Assembly (NCBI GenBank): GCA_900708905.1
Contig: CAADRB010000001.1
Span: forward strand, 1,323,753 to 1,387,752
From: Hymenolepis diminuta
Taxonomy: Eukaryota > Platyhelminthes > Cestoda > Cyclophyllidea > Hymenolepididae
Direction of reading: 5' to 3'
Length of the DNA stretch: 64,000 nucleotides
Of the stretch, positions 12,751 through 24,300 are shown piece by piece. The notes below the pieces were generated by a model. That model was given only the letters and a program-made list of their open reading frames with translations, was not told the DNA's origin and searched no databases. How positions within the stretch are numbered: position 1 is the first letter of the stretch; each line of letters starts with the position of its first letter. The translations under genes were made by a program, and so were the position numbers.

Positions 12751-13127
12751 ATAGCGTTATTGGGGCGTTTGAAGGCCGAAATTGCAAAGAAACGACCGCA
12801 TATGACAAAGAAAAAATTTTATTTCATCAAGACAACGCACCGTGTCACAGGTCAATCAAAACAATGACAAAACTGCATGAATTGAACCTCGAATTGCTCC
12901 CACATCCACCGTATTCGCCAGATTTGACTCTCAGTGACTGCTGGCTGTTCGTAGACCTGAAAAAAATGCTCGGCGGTAAGAAATTTCGCACGAATGAAGA
13001 GGTTATCGCTGAAACTGAGGCCTATTTTGAGGCAAAAGATAAATCGTTCTACAGAAGTGGCACTGAAATGTTAGAGCGGTACTGAAATGATTGCGTTGCT
13101 CTTGATGGAGATTACGTTGATGAATAA
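12751..13127 (+). pseudogene. Mariner transposase, C-terminal part (element 2)
   Basis: The visible part reads RLKAEIAKKRPHMTKKK, shifts by one base inside an A-rich run near 12815, then continues as FHQDNAPCH, LPHPPYSPDL and SDCWLFVDLKKML. It retains the second and third Asp of the DD34D triad. Near the end TGA (13084-13086) replaces the usual Trp codon, after which the family C-terminus (DGDYVDE) continues to TAA at 13125-13127. The frameshift and the nonsense codon show that this copy is dead. It differs clearly from element 1. Confidence 0.85.
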
Positions 13128-13191
13128 AGCTAATTTTGAACCAAAAAACTGTGTTTTCTTTGTTAGGTCCGGGGCTTTTCAGCCCATGTGT

Positions 13192-14665
13192 TATACATAT
13201 ATAACACAGACAGAAGCAGAGAGGAAAGGGGTACATACCAAGAGACGGCCAGGTGCTTACTGTTGAAAACTCATTACATCTATTTAGGGCTCAACGAGAT
13301 ATTACCTAGTTTTTTTGCCGTTAGCAACTCTGCTGTTCCAGCAAGTTGATTTGGGAAGTCATAATAGCTGCTGTGGAAACTCACCGGGTTGTAAGACCAA
13401 TAGTTTGGACTGGACGGAAGGTTAATACCCTTCGATAATATTTGCGGTATGTTCCGGTATAAGTTTAGTTCCTCAAACTGATAAACAGGATGTCCACTAT
13501 AAGGACTGGGGTCACTTACTTACCATCACCTAACTTACTCAAGTTAGAAGAAGGGAATTTGTCAGAATAATCTAGTGAGATGTGGGCTGTGTTTTAGAAA
13601 TCTGTTAAAAAGTAGACTACCCACGTTGACGTAGGCCAAGAAGCCAAGTTTAACTAACGGAAAGAAATGCAGGCAATTAAAGAGATCACCTTCAAGTATT
13701 TTACCTTTGAAGAGTACTTAAAAGATCTACCATGAAATAAAAGCATGTTAGACGCCTCTAACATGTTAAACTGCTACTAGTGTTTTCATGTTATTAAGTT
13801 CCTTTGAGAAAGGTCATACAATATTTAATGTCAATATTGTGGATGATATTCTGATATGTGACATTTTGACCGCTCCTGACATTTAAGACAAAACCCACGA
13901 TCGGAGATTGTGTACTAGAGGCTCTTTTTCATCTTGACATCTATGAAACAATGATTCAATTGATTGTGACAAAACATTGGTTTCTTTTCTGTGCACATTC
14001 GTATTATTTTGGTGTCACGTCCGATATCTCAGTTCCCGTGTAAGAAGAGAGGGAGAACAAAAGTGAGTTAGTGAGTTAGAACCATATCCAATTATAATCT
14101 TGAAATATACAAAAGGGCCAATGACAGAACTATAAGATTCATGGTAAATATAGCAGACGTAAATAACAAAAATCCTCTTTTTTCGAGGGAAAACATTTAA
14201 TAGAATTTTGTTTTCATAATAATATGATAGATCAGCTACTCTAACAATTCCTGCAACCAGTAGACGAATTACAAGCTGATAATTGCAGTTGAAAGTGTAC
14301 ATTTAGACTCAGATGAAATTTATCTAAATATTTGACAGGTGATTAGTACAATTAGTTTAAAATCCTCCCCCAATTTTTTCTGAAATTCTTCTAACGCAAG
14401 AGTTTCAACACATGAAAACATAAACAATTACCACAAGAATATCTTTATTAAAAACCAAACACCTAAGACTGAGCTGTAACATTATAGGATCTCAAAACTA
14501 ATATTTTATCAGAAAACTGCTCAATCTAACACTAATTCACTCATACAGAGTAAGTAAATAAACGAGGCTTGTCAATAGATTAAAATTATTCTTTTAAAAT
14601 GATTGTTTTTTGAGTGATTTTTTTCATTTTCAAAGATAACTCTGTTATCACTGCAATTTACCAAA
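13192..14665. other. Intergenic DNA, nothing supported
   Basis: The only long frame (14015-14302, minus) is Tyr/Ile-rich with no features and looks like chance. Just after mariner 2 the sequence repeats an ATATATAACACA motif similar to that at the left junction, consistent with a TA-rich insertion hot spot. Confidence 0.35.
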
Positions 14666-15087
14666 ATGAGTAATTCTGACTTGCCCGAAACAAATGATGA
14701 ATTCGTTTCACCATCCGTTGATTTGTTCGACGCAGTTAATGTCTATGAAATGGCCATCGAATATTTAAAAGTAAACCCCTCTTCTGCTGAATCGGAGTTC
14801 GAAAACATGCGGCAGAATTGTCGGCATTTAGCAATTAGAACTCAAAAGGTTCAAAGGCAAATATAGCTATTGAAGGACTAAATTCACAAATGGTGAATTT
14901 TATAAGTTTGCTTGTAGAAATGAATAGTCTGAAGAAAATGTGCAATTTGGGTGCCGAAAAAAGCAATCTGGCGATCAGCGGTAAATACTTGACAATTTCT
15001 AACTGTATTATAAGAAAACTTTCCTTCGATAAAGTTCCTTGTAATACTAGTACAAGACACATACAAGACACACATACTGTTTCATAG
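14666..15087 (+). CDS. Small hypothetical coiled-coil-like protein A
   Basis: An ATG at 14666 (context AAAATG) opens a 66-codon frame that stops at 14866. A phase-compatible 47-nt intron (GTCGGC at 14820 to ATATAG at 14866) would join exon 14666-14819 to the open frame from 14867, which runs to 15087 or to a donor at 14981. The joined reading contains EGLNSQM and LKKMCNLGAEKS and is helix-prone and Glu/Asn-rich. The C-terminal half resembles the protein encoded at 16865-17245 on the other strand (A..LN.QM spacing, then N..K..C). Without the intron the same reading needs a 2-nt frameshift, so a decayed copy is possible. I do not recognise the family. Confidence 0.45.
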
Positions 15088-16864
15088 ATGGATAATCACA
15101 CTGGTCGCTTCTGGTTGAAAACAGAGGTGGTAGATGACGTGGTTCTTGTTATTAGTGGATTAGAGAGTCACCAGTCATAGTTGGATAAGACTAGGATAGT
15201 CAAATGTAGAGTTACAGAGGGGAAAATGTAGGCAAAAGATTCAGTATGGATGTCAAATTTAATACATAGAAAGAGGAATTCAGATGCAGAATTTATAAGT
15301 TACTGGAGAGAGGGGCCGAAAGGAGGGAGATGAGCTGACTAGAGCACTTAGGTGAAGGAGTTAAGGATAAAAACATAGATAGAAGTTGGGGGTTGTGAGG
15401 TGGTGGTATTTATGGCCTAAGATTCGTGTTGGCGAGTATAGAGTTAGCAAAGACCTAATGGGTATTCATTTAAAACGCTTAATTTAATCATTATGCTCAA
15501 ATTAAAATTTCAGGGGTTATTTATGAATCGCTGTTTTCAGAGTCTGAATAAAATTTTTTTAGACAGCCTGGAGATTTTCTAACCCGCAATAAACCAACAA
15601 GACTCTCTTGCAATGATCTGCGTCAAAACTTCAGCCAGGATTTAAATGATTTTTTGACAACACCCGCCTCCTTTCAACTCCCCAATGGCCATGCATTTAC
15701 TTCTAACTTCACAGCTAAATTTTCATATTATCCTTTGACTGTTTCAGTTGTCTAAGCATTCTATCTTTAAATATCTAGGTGTAAACTTCCTCCAGGCCGA
15801 ACGCCAATATTTCCTTGTTCCTACATCATATTTTCTCGTTTTCTCTTCAATTCTTGCCTATCAACTCCCACAGTGAGGTACTTCCGTCAGGTCGACTCTA
15901 TTCTCAGCTACCCTTACCTTCTAATATACAGCCTCCTCTCTATTCCAATCTTTCAATCTCTCTGATTAGTCTCATTATGACATTATCATTCCTAAATCCT
16001 TAGCCTTTCCACTGTTAAAGCTCATGAATATCTGATCCAAATTTAATTTTTTACTTGACGTAAAAATGAATTTGCTACATGATATCTTCCTAAATCAAGA
16101 TTTTTTAACATTTCCTTGAATAATCCTAGAAGTTTTTATAATTTTCGTTTATTTGTAAATTTGCTACCTGTTATTCTCTTGCCCCCGTGATGGGTCATAA
16201 ATACCAAAATATTCCTCAGAAATGCAGAATAGACGGCAGAGAGATCTCAGTTTTAATACGGTGCTTTTGAAATCCACGAAAAGCAGTAAGATAGGTGAGT
16301 AAGGGAATGATATCCAAGAATTTCACTAAGAAATTCCAGCTCTTCTAATGGGCTATTTTGGCATAAAAGAATTTCGTTTTTTCCACTTGCTCAGATTAAA
16401 AAGATGAAGTTAACAAAATGTTAAAATATTTAAATTTGGCTTTCTGTTTTCCATGTTAAAAAATATTTGCCAAAATTATTACCCAAAATTCATTAATTAA
16501 CATTTGATATGCATTTTGTTTGTAAATTTAAGGTATTTTAAATGTAGTTTTCTTGCAAGTGTTGGAGAAATAAATTAGAGTTCACACTGTACTCCGTTAA
16601 GCTCTGCTGTGTTTAATTCCTATCTCTCTTAAAAAGAATTATGTGCTGGTTACAAACCGCATTTTACAAGGCTGTAAATCCAAAGATGGGAGTGATTCCA
16701 CCATCCCATTTTTTAAATTGATAAAATTATGTATAAACCTTCTCCTACAACCAATGAAATGTAAACAAACATTTTTCTAAATAGGCTTAGAAATTGGTAT
16801 TATTATTTTTACAAAAAGGTACTAAGAAAACAGCGTTGGACAATAGGGTAAGGGTCTGTACATA
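15088..16864. other. Intergenic DNA, partly repeat-like
   Basis: A purine-rich stretch (15290-15450) and a pyrimidine-rich stretch (15660-16010) resemble in texture the dispersed repeat described at 41455-41710. The frame 15815-16003 is a by-product of the pyrimidine-rich stretch. AATAAA occurs near 15547 and 15590 and could serve gene A. Confidence 0.3.
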
Positions 16865-17245
16865 TTATGGCCGACTCGGAAAATTCCGCATTACATTGAC
16901 TTTCGAAGAGCATCCCATTTTGATTGCGTTTAGATCTTCAAAAATTATTACCAAACGTTCCATTTGTATGTTTAGAGCATTAATGGCATTAGAGCAGTAA
17001 TTGAGGTCAGTTGGATTTAATAAGTTTGTATCTAAATGCAATAATTGTTTCCTAACAGATTGTCCTCTATCAAGAAGTTCAACTATATCTCGTACCATGG
17101 TGTTGGACTGTGAATCGGAAATAATATTTTCAGCTTCCCCAGAACTAACAAGAACCGCTTCAAAAACTCTGATTTTCTTATGCATGACAGCCATCAATGA
17201 ACTACATTCTTGATGAAGATTTGCTAATTTGATGGAATCACTCAT
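16865..17245 (-). CDS. Small hypothetical helical protein B
   Basis: The longest product is 126 aa, starting at an ATG at 17245 that has an in-frame stop 42 nt upstream. A TTTCAG site just upstream suggests a spliced 5' leader. The protein is predominantly helix-forming, without signal peptide or membrane segment, and the part NAINALNIQMERL..FEDLNAIKMGC resembles protein A. A GTAATG donor near the end and a TTTTCTTAG acceptor downstream would replace the last residues by another short end, so the C-terminus is uncertain. Its size and helical content would suit a subunit of a small coiled-coil complex, but no family is recognised. Confidence 0.5.
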   Translation of the reverse strand: MSDSIKLANLHQECSSLMAVMHKKIRVFEAVLVSSGEAENIISDSQSNTMVRDIVELLDRGQSVRKQLLHLDTNLLNPTDLNYCSNAINALNIQMERLVIIFEDLNAIKMGCSSKVNVMRNFPSRP

Positions 17246-18571
17246 TTCGGAGATGCTTAGCTTTTCCTGCTATTAATCCTGAAAGTAAGAATAGAAGTCT
17301 AATCTTACATATCATAAAAAGAGATGCTTTATTTATAAAAAACAAACAATTATATGGAGTTTTAGCGTATTCAAAAATAACATGACATTTAATATTATAA
17401 ACCTGGTTTACCAAATCTTGTAAAAATGTAACGAATACTGCTCGACCGTGTGATTTAAACGGTAATAAAGCTATACTCGATGAATATTGTTCCGTTACTT
17501 ATTACTAGAATTAATTTTGAGTGAAATCTAGTTTGTTCTGCCATGATACAATCATGTAAGCTGGTATAGGCCCCAAGCTTGTTGCAAGTAGGCTCGCGAA
17601 CTTGGTGAGCCAAATTGGCTGCATGCAGATTCGGCCAGTAAAGAAGATGAACTAAAAGTTCAGTGTGACTATGGCTAGATTAGTCATCGGTGGCGATCGC
17701 TCTTGATGAAAGTTTTGCGACGATGGGACAACTTGGCCGCCTCCCCTCTCCTTATTCCAATCTTTCAAACATTTACTTGCCTTATCTATATGATGCACTT
17801 TAATAAATATTTATTCAGACCTATGCTAGCATTGTTCTGCATCTACTGCCTTGAGAGGAACAACTGTAATAAATCGCTGCTATCGAACATCCAAATTGAT
17901 CAACTGATCAATAAGCACTGGTCATTGTGGACAATAATCCAATAACCGAATCACGAAATAGGTAAATATTATGTAACTCAAGTCCGAAAATCTAATGTAG
18001 TATAACAATTTAAAGAGTGTTTCATTCTGATCTGTGATTTGAATATGCAAGACCACTGAATCCATAGAGTAAATCTTACTTCTCTCTTAAAAATTCTAAA
18101 CTTAAATTTACGCAACTACTAGGTCAGCTTTACGAATTAAAGGGTGATCATATAAAGCTCAATGCCATATCTCAGCAGCCATTGTGAACGTGATTAAATT
18201 CAGGGGTAATAAGATCGATGCTCAGTCTAAACAGCCATATAGTGACTCACAAAGGTGAAAAAACCAGACAGCCCCTCTAAGCGAGCTTTAGTTAGACCTC
18301 ACGCACAATTCCGTTATCACGCACGCAGTTTTGACCTATAACCCAGCTCTCCTTCCTGCAATTCTCGTTCTCCTCCTCCTCTCCTTCCTCTGTGATCGTT
18401 CAACACATCACTAGTACATATCAATTCCCCTTCTTCCGATTTAAGAAATGTTTTTGCCTCCTGTTAGCCTAAATTATATTTCAATGGGATCTTTCAGTCA
18501 GATGATGAAAGCGACTTTACTGAAATGGCGGTTCTCTGCAATACGATGCACAATCAGTAAATCAAATATAA

Positions 18572-18575
<4 letters not shown>

Positions 18576-18607
<32 letters not shown>
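18576..18607. repeat. (AT)16 microsatellite
   Basis: Thirty-two bases of perfect AT dinucleotide repeat. It generates the Tyr-Ile strings in frames on both strands, which are not genes. Confidence 0.97.
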
Positions 18608-18611
<4 letters not shown>

Positions 18612-19049
18612 ACAGAGGTCAACTATAGAACGAAAATAAATAACGTAACTGACTTTCTGCGTACGAAGTAAAGTGCTGAAATAAACTCTCCATAATGTTT
18701 GAAAAAAGTACACTTTATTGTTAGCAATCTCTATAAATTAAAGCAACAGCAGTGCTATCCGTTTTTATCATTCAAATTGTAAAGGATGACTGATAATCCA
18801 CTTTACACCTAATGTCCAAAAGATGTGTTCATCAAATTTGCAACTTTAATAGTAAAATATTTTTTGATTTCTTTTCTTCAATAAACGCAAGGAAGCTTAA
18901 AGACTGCATTGTTAGAGTCATCGCTTGCAATATTCGGTAAAAATGGTGCTAAAGTATCAATAGTGCTGAGAATATGGTTACTTTGAGAGTTCGATCAAAA
19001 TAGGTTATATTTTCACTCATAGAACTAATGATGTTCCAAAGGCTAATAA

Positions 19050-19160
19050 GAAACGACAGCCTTTCCCGAGTGAGAAGATCAAGAGTTAAGGTGAAACATA
19101 TACATCAGTCGACTGGAATTGAAAGAGAGATGAAAGAAGAAAGGGGAAGGAACATCAACT
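19050..19160 (+). repeat. Copy of dispersed purine-rich repeat
   Basis: The sequence GACAGCCTTTCCCGAGTGAG followed by AAGATCAAGAGTTAAGG and a long GA-rich tail closely resembles the start of the copy at 41455. It is shorter and diverged. Confidence 0.4.
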
Positions 19161-19810
19161 GGACTCTTATCCTCGAGAGACGCAGAAAAAGAAACGTATA
19201 TTTGTTAGATGTCATTTTGAGGGAATTCTAATAAGGTCACGTGCGTTTAAATTACCTTCATCAGTGCTATCTACTTGAAAAAAAGCAAATGAATCAAAAT
19301 TACATGACTAAAATATGCAATTACATAAATTGCTTAACAAGATCTGAATTAACTCATCCAGATTCCCATTGATCTAGTTGTGAACATTGAATTTGGAACA
19401 TTAGGATATTATGTAGTGAATTATAATGTGAAGACAGATAGCTCGGTGCTTTCAGAATTCGAATAAAGTAGGACTTTTGACCACATAGTGAACTTCTTGT
19501 CGACCTCCTCTCATTTTTATCATAATAGGACTGTTTTGGACTGATGAAAATAGGCGAAATCTGGACTAAAGCCTAAATCCTTATCCATATACGGAACAAG
19601 AAAGGGCAGATAAATATATAAGTCGGCAGTCAACTTTAAACTAAAGCTTCTGAAATGACGCCAGTTACCATTACTTTCTAAGCCGTAGGTAAACATATTT
19701 CTGCAATATTCCTTATCAATACTTAGAAAAATTAGGATCTAAACATTTGTTGTTTAAAGTGCCAACATCATAATTTATCACACTCCTACCTTTCTCTAAA
19801 GGCAAACAAG

Positions 19811-20122
19811 TCATTTCCAAATCATATGGTTTGGATAAAGCACGCGTTTTTCAGTACATTTTAAAGCGTATTCAGCGGTCTTGTTCCTGAGGATATATTG
19901 TCTTTCGATTGAGTATTTGAATACTTCCAAGTGATTCTTTAATTCCTTAACGGCAGCACTGTAAGAATTTACCAAACAATCACTGATGGAAATATCTGAC
20001 AAGGAAATCGATTCTTTCGCTTCCGGTAGTCTCTGGTCTGGTTTTGTCCTTCTTCGAGAACTATCTCTATTACAGAAAGATATTTCATCTAGCCCAATCG
20101 ATTCATCCGGTTCAGTTATCAC
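19811..20122 (-). CDS. Hypothetical helical protein fragment C
   Basis: An open frame of about 104 codons begins downstream of an in-frame TGA and would start at a GTG, so it is more likely an exon than a complete gene. The first half is Ser/Asp/Arg-rich and low complexity. The second half (VKELKNHLEVFKYSIERQY) is a charged amphipathic helix typical of coiled coils. The frame 20201-20413 immediately upstream on the same strand may supply the N-terminus, but I could not find a phase-consistent junction between them. No family is recognised. Confidence 0.35.
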   Translation of the reverse strand: MITEPDESIGLDEISFCNRDSSRRRTKPDQRLPEAKESISLSDISISDCLVNSYSAAVKELKNHLEVFKYSIERQYILRNKTAEYALKCTEKRVLYPNHMIWK

Positions 20123-20200
20123 AGTACTATATTGGTTCTTTCAAAGTACCTTGTATCCTTGTGGTTACTCGTTTCGGTATTAATTTTGACTTCTCTGCAG

Positions 20201-20413
20201 TTAGTCTCTTAGCAAAAATAGTAAAAATAGCGTATTAATAAACCATGAACTTCCCACGTCCATTACATTTGGTTTGGGCAATGAGAACGTCCCATAAAAA
20301 GCCGCTTCTATGAGAAACTCGAATTTGCCACCTCTCCCGTTGATTAGAGTTAACCAGTAGTGGTGCCCATCCACATCACAGGATATGCAGCGCTCGTATA
20401 GATCGTGTGACAT
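20201..20413 (-). CDS. Candidate first exon, unknown product
   Basis: An ATG at 20413 opens 70 codons. The first 50 (MSHDLYERCISCDVDGHHYW onward) look protein-like with mixed polar and aromatic residues, while the last 15 are a Leu/Phe run typical of intron read-through. Likely donors are GTGGGA after the codons for NVMD or GTAATG slightly earlier. It may be exon 1 of the gene whose later exon is at 19811-20122. No homology is recognised. Confidence 0.25.
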   Translation of the reverse strand: MSHDLYERCISCDVDGHHYWLTLINGRGGKFEFLIEAAFYGTFSLPKPNVMDVGSSWFINTLFLLFLLRD

Positions 20414-21305
20414 CTGACTGACAGACGTGTGGGTTGACTAAACGATCAAGCACTTTTTTTAAATAAACTAAAAGAAGGGTTGACTAACAACAAATAAAAA
20501 ATTTACCTATTTTATTTGAGATCAAGATGAATCTTTTGAATACCGTTTAGACGCCAATGACCTAATGTTATACTTTTGGAAATGAAAAATATTGTTCAAA
20601 TTTCGATTATAAATTTTCTTAAGAGTTCAGTTGCGCGATTATTGGAAAATGTCTGGAGCTAGTCGGTCATATGTTAGTTCGAAAAATTACGATGAACTTG
20701 ATAGCCATTGTTAAAAAATATGCAGCTTTCAGAGGCACAATCTCAAAGGAAATCTGATAAGCTTGAAATAAACCGCTAAATGAAATTATCGACTTGGTTG
20801 AAAAAAATTTTGAATTTAATGATATACCGATATTTTTGAAAAAGCGATAACTCATCGTCTTTGGAATTGAGTCGTAAAGAAGGAAAAATCCCATACCATT
20901 GAGATTCAATTCCCATCTTTAATTCTAAGTTATAAAGTATAGCCGTGGATCCACTTAATGCAGTGGTACAATACACATTGGATTTTTAAACTAACGAACG
21001 ATTGTTATGGTTGTTACTATTCTTCAATTCTGATTAATATCTGCATTTGTCTACTTGAGACAAGAGCCGTATTCATTTCTGAAGAGAGCATGTTTTATTT
21101 AAACTAATGCTCGAAAATGCTAAGAAAAATTCTATGCATTTTCTTCGATTTGAGTAGAACAATAAACAAGATCAAAAATTCCACCGTCCCAAGCATCACA
21201 CTCGCCTCCCCAAGTTTCCCTAATTGTCATTTGCTATAATCAAATTTACGTTTAACTGCTTCTAGAGAAATAGAAAAAAGAATGTACTTATGTGGGACGA
21301 ATGTA
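20414..21305. other. Intergenic DNA, nothing supported
   Basis: Open frames at 20667-20909 and 20776-20976 overlap each other and are Phe/Ile/Lys-rich as expected of AT-rich noise. Confidence 0.4.
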
Positions 21306-21311
21306 TTTATT
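21306..21311 (-). terminator. Poly(A) signal of NCBP1
   Basis: AATAAA on the minus strand, 71 nt beyond the NCBP1 stop codon, a typical distance. Confidence 0.6.
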
Positions 21312-21381
21312 ACAAATTTTGACAAAGGGAGTCAATAGAACCACCATTAGTGAAAAATTCCAACTGGGGAGGCAATAAAAC

Positions 21382-24300
21382 TTATTCGTAAAGACTACGC
21401 AGACTCTGGAACAAGTCTTTCACAAACGGTGACAAATCTGACATTTCTGTCTCCAAAGTATCCATGTATGGATATAATTGATCTTGATGCTGAAAGAAAA
21501 AAAACAGTTAAACAACGTATCAACTTAATTTCAATAAGTTGCAGGCTAAAATCACTACCTCAAGAACCGTTTGCATGAGTCGACCCTTTATCCAAAATGT
21601 CACAGACTCGAGATTACGAATGATGCTCTGCGATCCATCTAATGTCTCCATTTTCTCCATCTCGTTTGCTACATCATTAATGAGACGCACATTTCGATGG
21701 AGCAGGAGAGTGATAACTGACAGCTGTGAACGCAGCGCTTCTCCACGCACTTCTTCCAAGCGAGCCAATCGATCAGGCGAGACATTTGATCGCCTGACAC
21801 CATCATCACTGCTTTCACGGCTCTGACTTCTGCATCGATCTCTATGATGACGACGTCCCCTATTGATCTTCTTCCGGAGATCTATGTCACCGTGCTCCCC
21901 CTCACTAGAAGAACCGTCTGAACGTGATCTGCTTCTAGACTATATAAGACGGGGGCTGATTATATACAAACACTGATTTGCTTAGTTATAAATGAATTTT
22001 CTTACTCGACGACGGCCAGATCCCACTCTATCCTTAACTGCCTCCAATCCAAATGTTACTTGAGTGACTCGTTGGCTAACACGGATCAGAGTATGCATCA
22101 AACACTCCCAAACGTGAGACCTAAAGCGGAAAGAAAAAGGTCCTGAATTAGGTGAGCAATCATGTCCAATAAAATAAGAAACGAGGAAAGGAGTCAGGAG
22201 TAGGTAATGAAGTCAAGACATTGAGAACCTTACTTTATTTTTGAAAGCATTTAGCTGTGCATATTCCTAAAAGCATAGTTTACGGGTTACTTATTAATCA
22301 CTTTGCATTTCCTTGTAAACTAAAGAATACCCGCCTTTACACTACCTCATCTATGTGTTAAAAATGATACGGCTTTCCATCACTTCGAAAAATAAACATC
22401 TTGTGTAATTACTCAACACCTGACCCAATACTGTTAAGTTAATTATATCTTCGAAAAAAAACGGTGTCATTAACACTACCGTTAATAATAAATCAGTGAG
22501 TAACCCACTGTAACATCTGTGGACGAATATGAACGCTTGAGGGTGGATTGAGATCTGGTTCATCAGCAAAAGCAGACATTGAAGGAGAAAACGCCCATAG
22601 CACAATCGACTCCGGATCCAGCATTCCTTCACGGCTCATGTAGTTCGAAATCGCCACAACCATTTGCGATTGGTCATACCATATGGCTTGAAGAATATGC
22701 AACGCTTCTATTTGTAAATCCACTGTAGAAGCCAGTACCCTGAATACATCGGAATATCTGTGACAGAAAGGGGTCATTAAAAAGGAGATTAACCAGATTA
22801 GATATAAGTAAGGGGCGGGTTTAACTTACCGGGTAAGAAGAGAACCTGCGTGACTGATGGTTTTATGAGCTCGTAATAGGAGTGCAGTCAAAAAGAGCTC
22901 TAGTTCCAGACTGGTAACTCCTGGGATCAAGCATTGGGCAAGAGGTTCGTCATTATCCATCTCCTCGATTTTTTCGCCCTCTTCTTCATTCCCACGAAAT
23001 TCAGCGGAGTGTTCCGGAGAACCCTCAGTATCGGAGAGGCTTCGTGAACGTCGATGAACATGGCTGTCAGATTCCTCTATGTCGTCACCTCTTTGAGCTG
23101 CTGTCCTTCGAACTACGTCAAGAAGGTCATCAGGACACAAACGTTGATTGAATGCTTCCAGAATTTTCAGGAAAGCTTTTCTTCGAGGCATGGCTAAAGG
23201 AAAAAACATGAATTGAGTAGTGTCTCTGCACAAGAAACTCTATTGAAAGACAAATGTTGCACAGCGGTTAACAGTGAGTGGAATGGACAACTACACTGGT
23301 TAAGTTTGACTTAATAAAGAAGTAACAGAATTAGAGTTTCTCACCAGAGCGACTCCAAAATGAACTATAGAAACCGCAGTCCTAAATGAGCTTAGGAATT
23401 AGTAAGTGGTAATTAAAAGTGGCGCAGTGGCCAATATGCTCTTCTGCCAAGTCAGTAATTACTCGGTCAATGTTCATCGGTGAACATCCGATGATGTGGA
23501 TAACCAACCGTAATGGTTAATTTTAGATGACAGGCAGGTGAAAGAATGCGAGTTATTCATAAGAGCGGCTTCAGGATATTTGACTTCAACCCAAATAAAG
23601 TGTTGTTAGCTGGTAAGGAACCTGGAAAGATAATGACGCTTTGCCCATATAAAGATGGGATAGACATTACTACCAAGTTTTTTAAACTGGAATAATTCCC
23701 AATGTCCGATTTTTTACGATTTACAAGCGGTTTTTAGCATGCATGACTACGACGATATATAGCAAATCCAGAACTTCGAGAATGAAAAACCGACATTCGA
23801 TGCAATTTTCCACTTAATGTTCTTCGAACTAAACATAAAGCGAAATATACAGGTCTGAAGAACACGAATGCATTACCTTTAGGAACGATATTTCCAAGTC
23901 TCCCTATTCTATTACTCGAATAAAGGTATTAATGCATTAAAGTATTAATTAATACCTTGTTGAATATTAAGTAGGAAAATTGAATATTATTGATGCCTGA
24001 GTGAGACTAGTAAAAAACTTGTGAACAGATTTCAATTCAAGAGCACTATATATGTGATATCAAAGAAACAATTTGGACACCAGATACGTAGATTTCAATA
24101 ATATTTACTGAGGGAAGGAGAAGGGGAAATTTGGGGAGTTCAGTCTTGAAATTGAGATTTCCATGCACAGTTACGATTAGGGTCTCTGTCATTTAAAACT
24201 TAATTCCTTGAAACTGTTGTGAGCGTTCGGTGAGCTTAGCTCTCAAAACAAATGGTTGAAATGTAGTAGACATCGACTTTCAAGAGCGAAGACTTACATT

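Larger units (their letters stand above)
11840..13191 (+). mobile_element. Mariner element 2, different subfamily, with assembly gap
   Basis: The left end ACACATAGGCTGAAAAG (from 11840) matches the reverse complement of the right end (13191 backwards) with few mismatches over about 30 nt. TA lies outside each end (11838-11839 and 13192-13193). The span is 1352 bp including 850 Ns, a normal mariner length, so the Ns most likely replace the 5' two thirds of the transposase. Confidence 0.85.
17246..19810. other. Intergenic DNA with microsatellite and repeat
   Basis: Apart from the AT microsatellite and the repeat copy listed separately, I find no coding signal. A pyrimidine-rich patch at 18330-18440 resembles the reverse strand of the purine-rich repeat family. 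Confidence 0.35.

Noticed and set aside
11876..12808. Open frames of 292 and 303 codons on both strands
   Set aside because: They consist of undetermined bases in the assembly gap; only the flanking mariner ends are real.
18448..18713. Frames on both strands with Tyr-Ile repeats
   Set aside because: They are produced by the AT microsatellite.
22351..22632. 93-codon minus-strand frame overlapping NCBP1
   Set aside because: It is a shadow of NCBP1 exon 11 in another frame.
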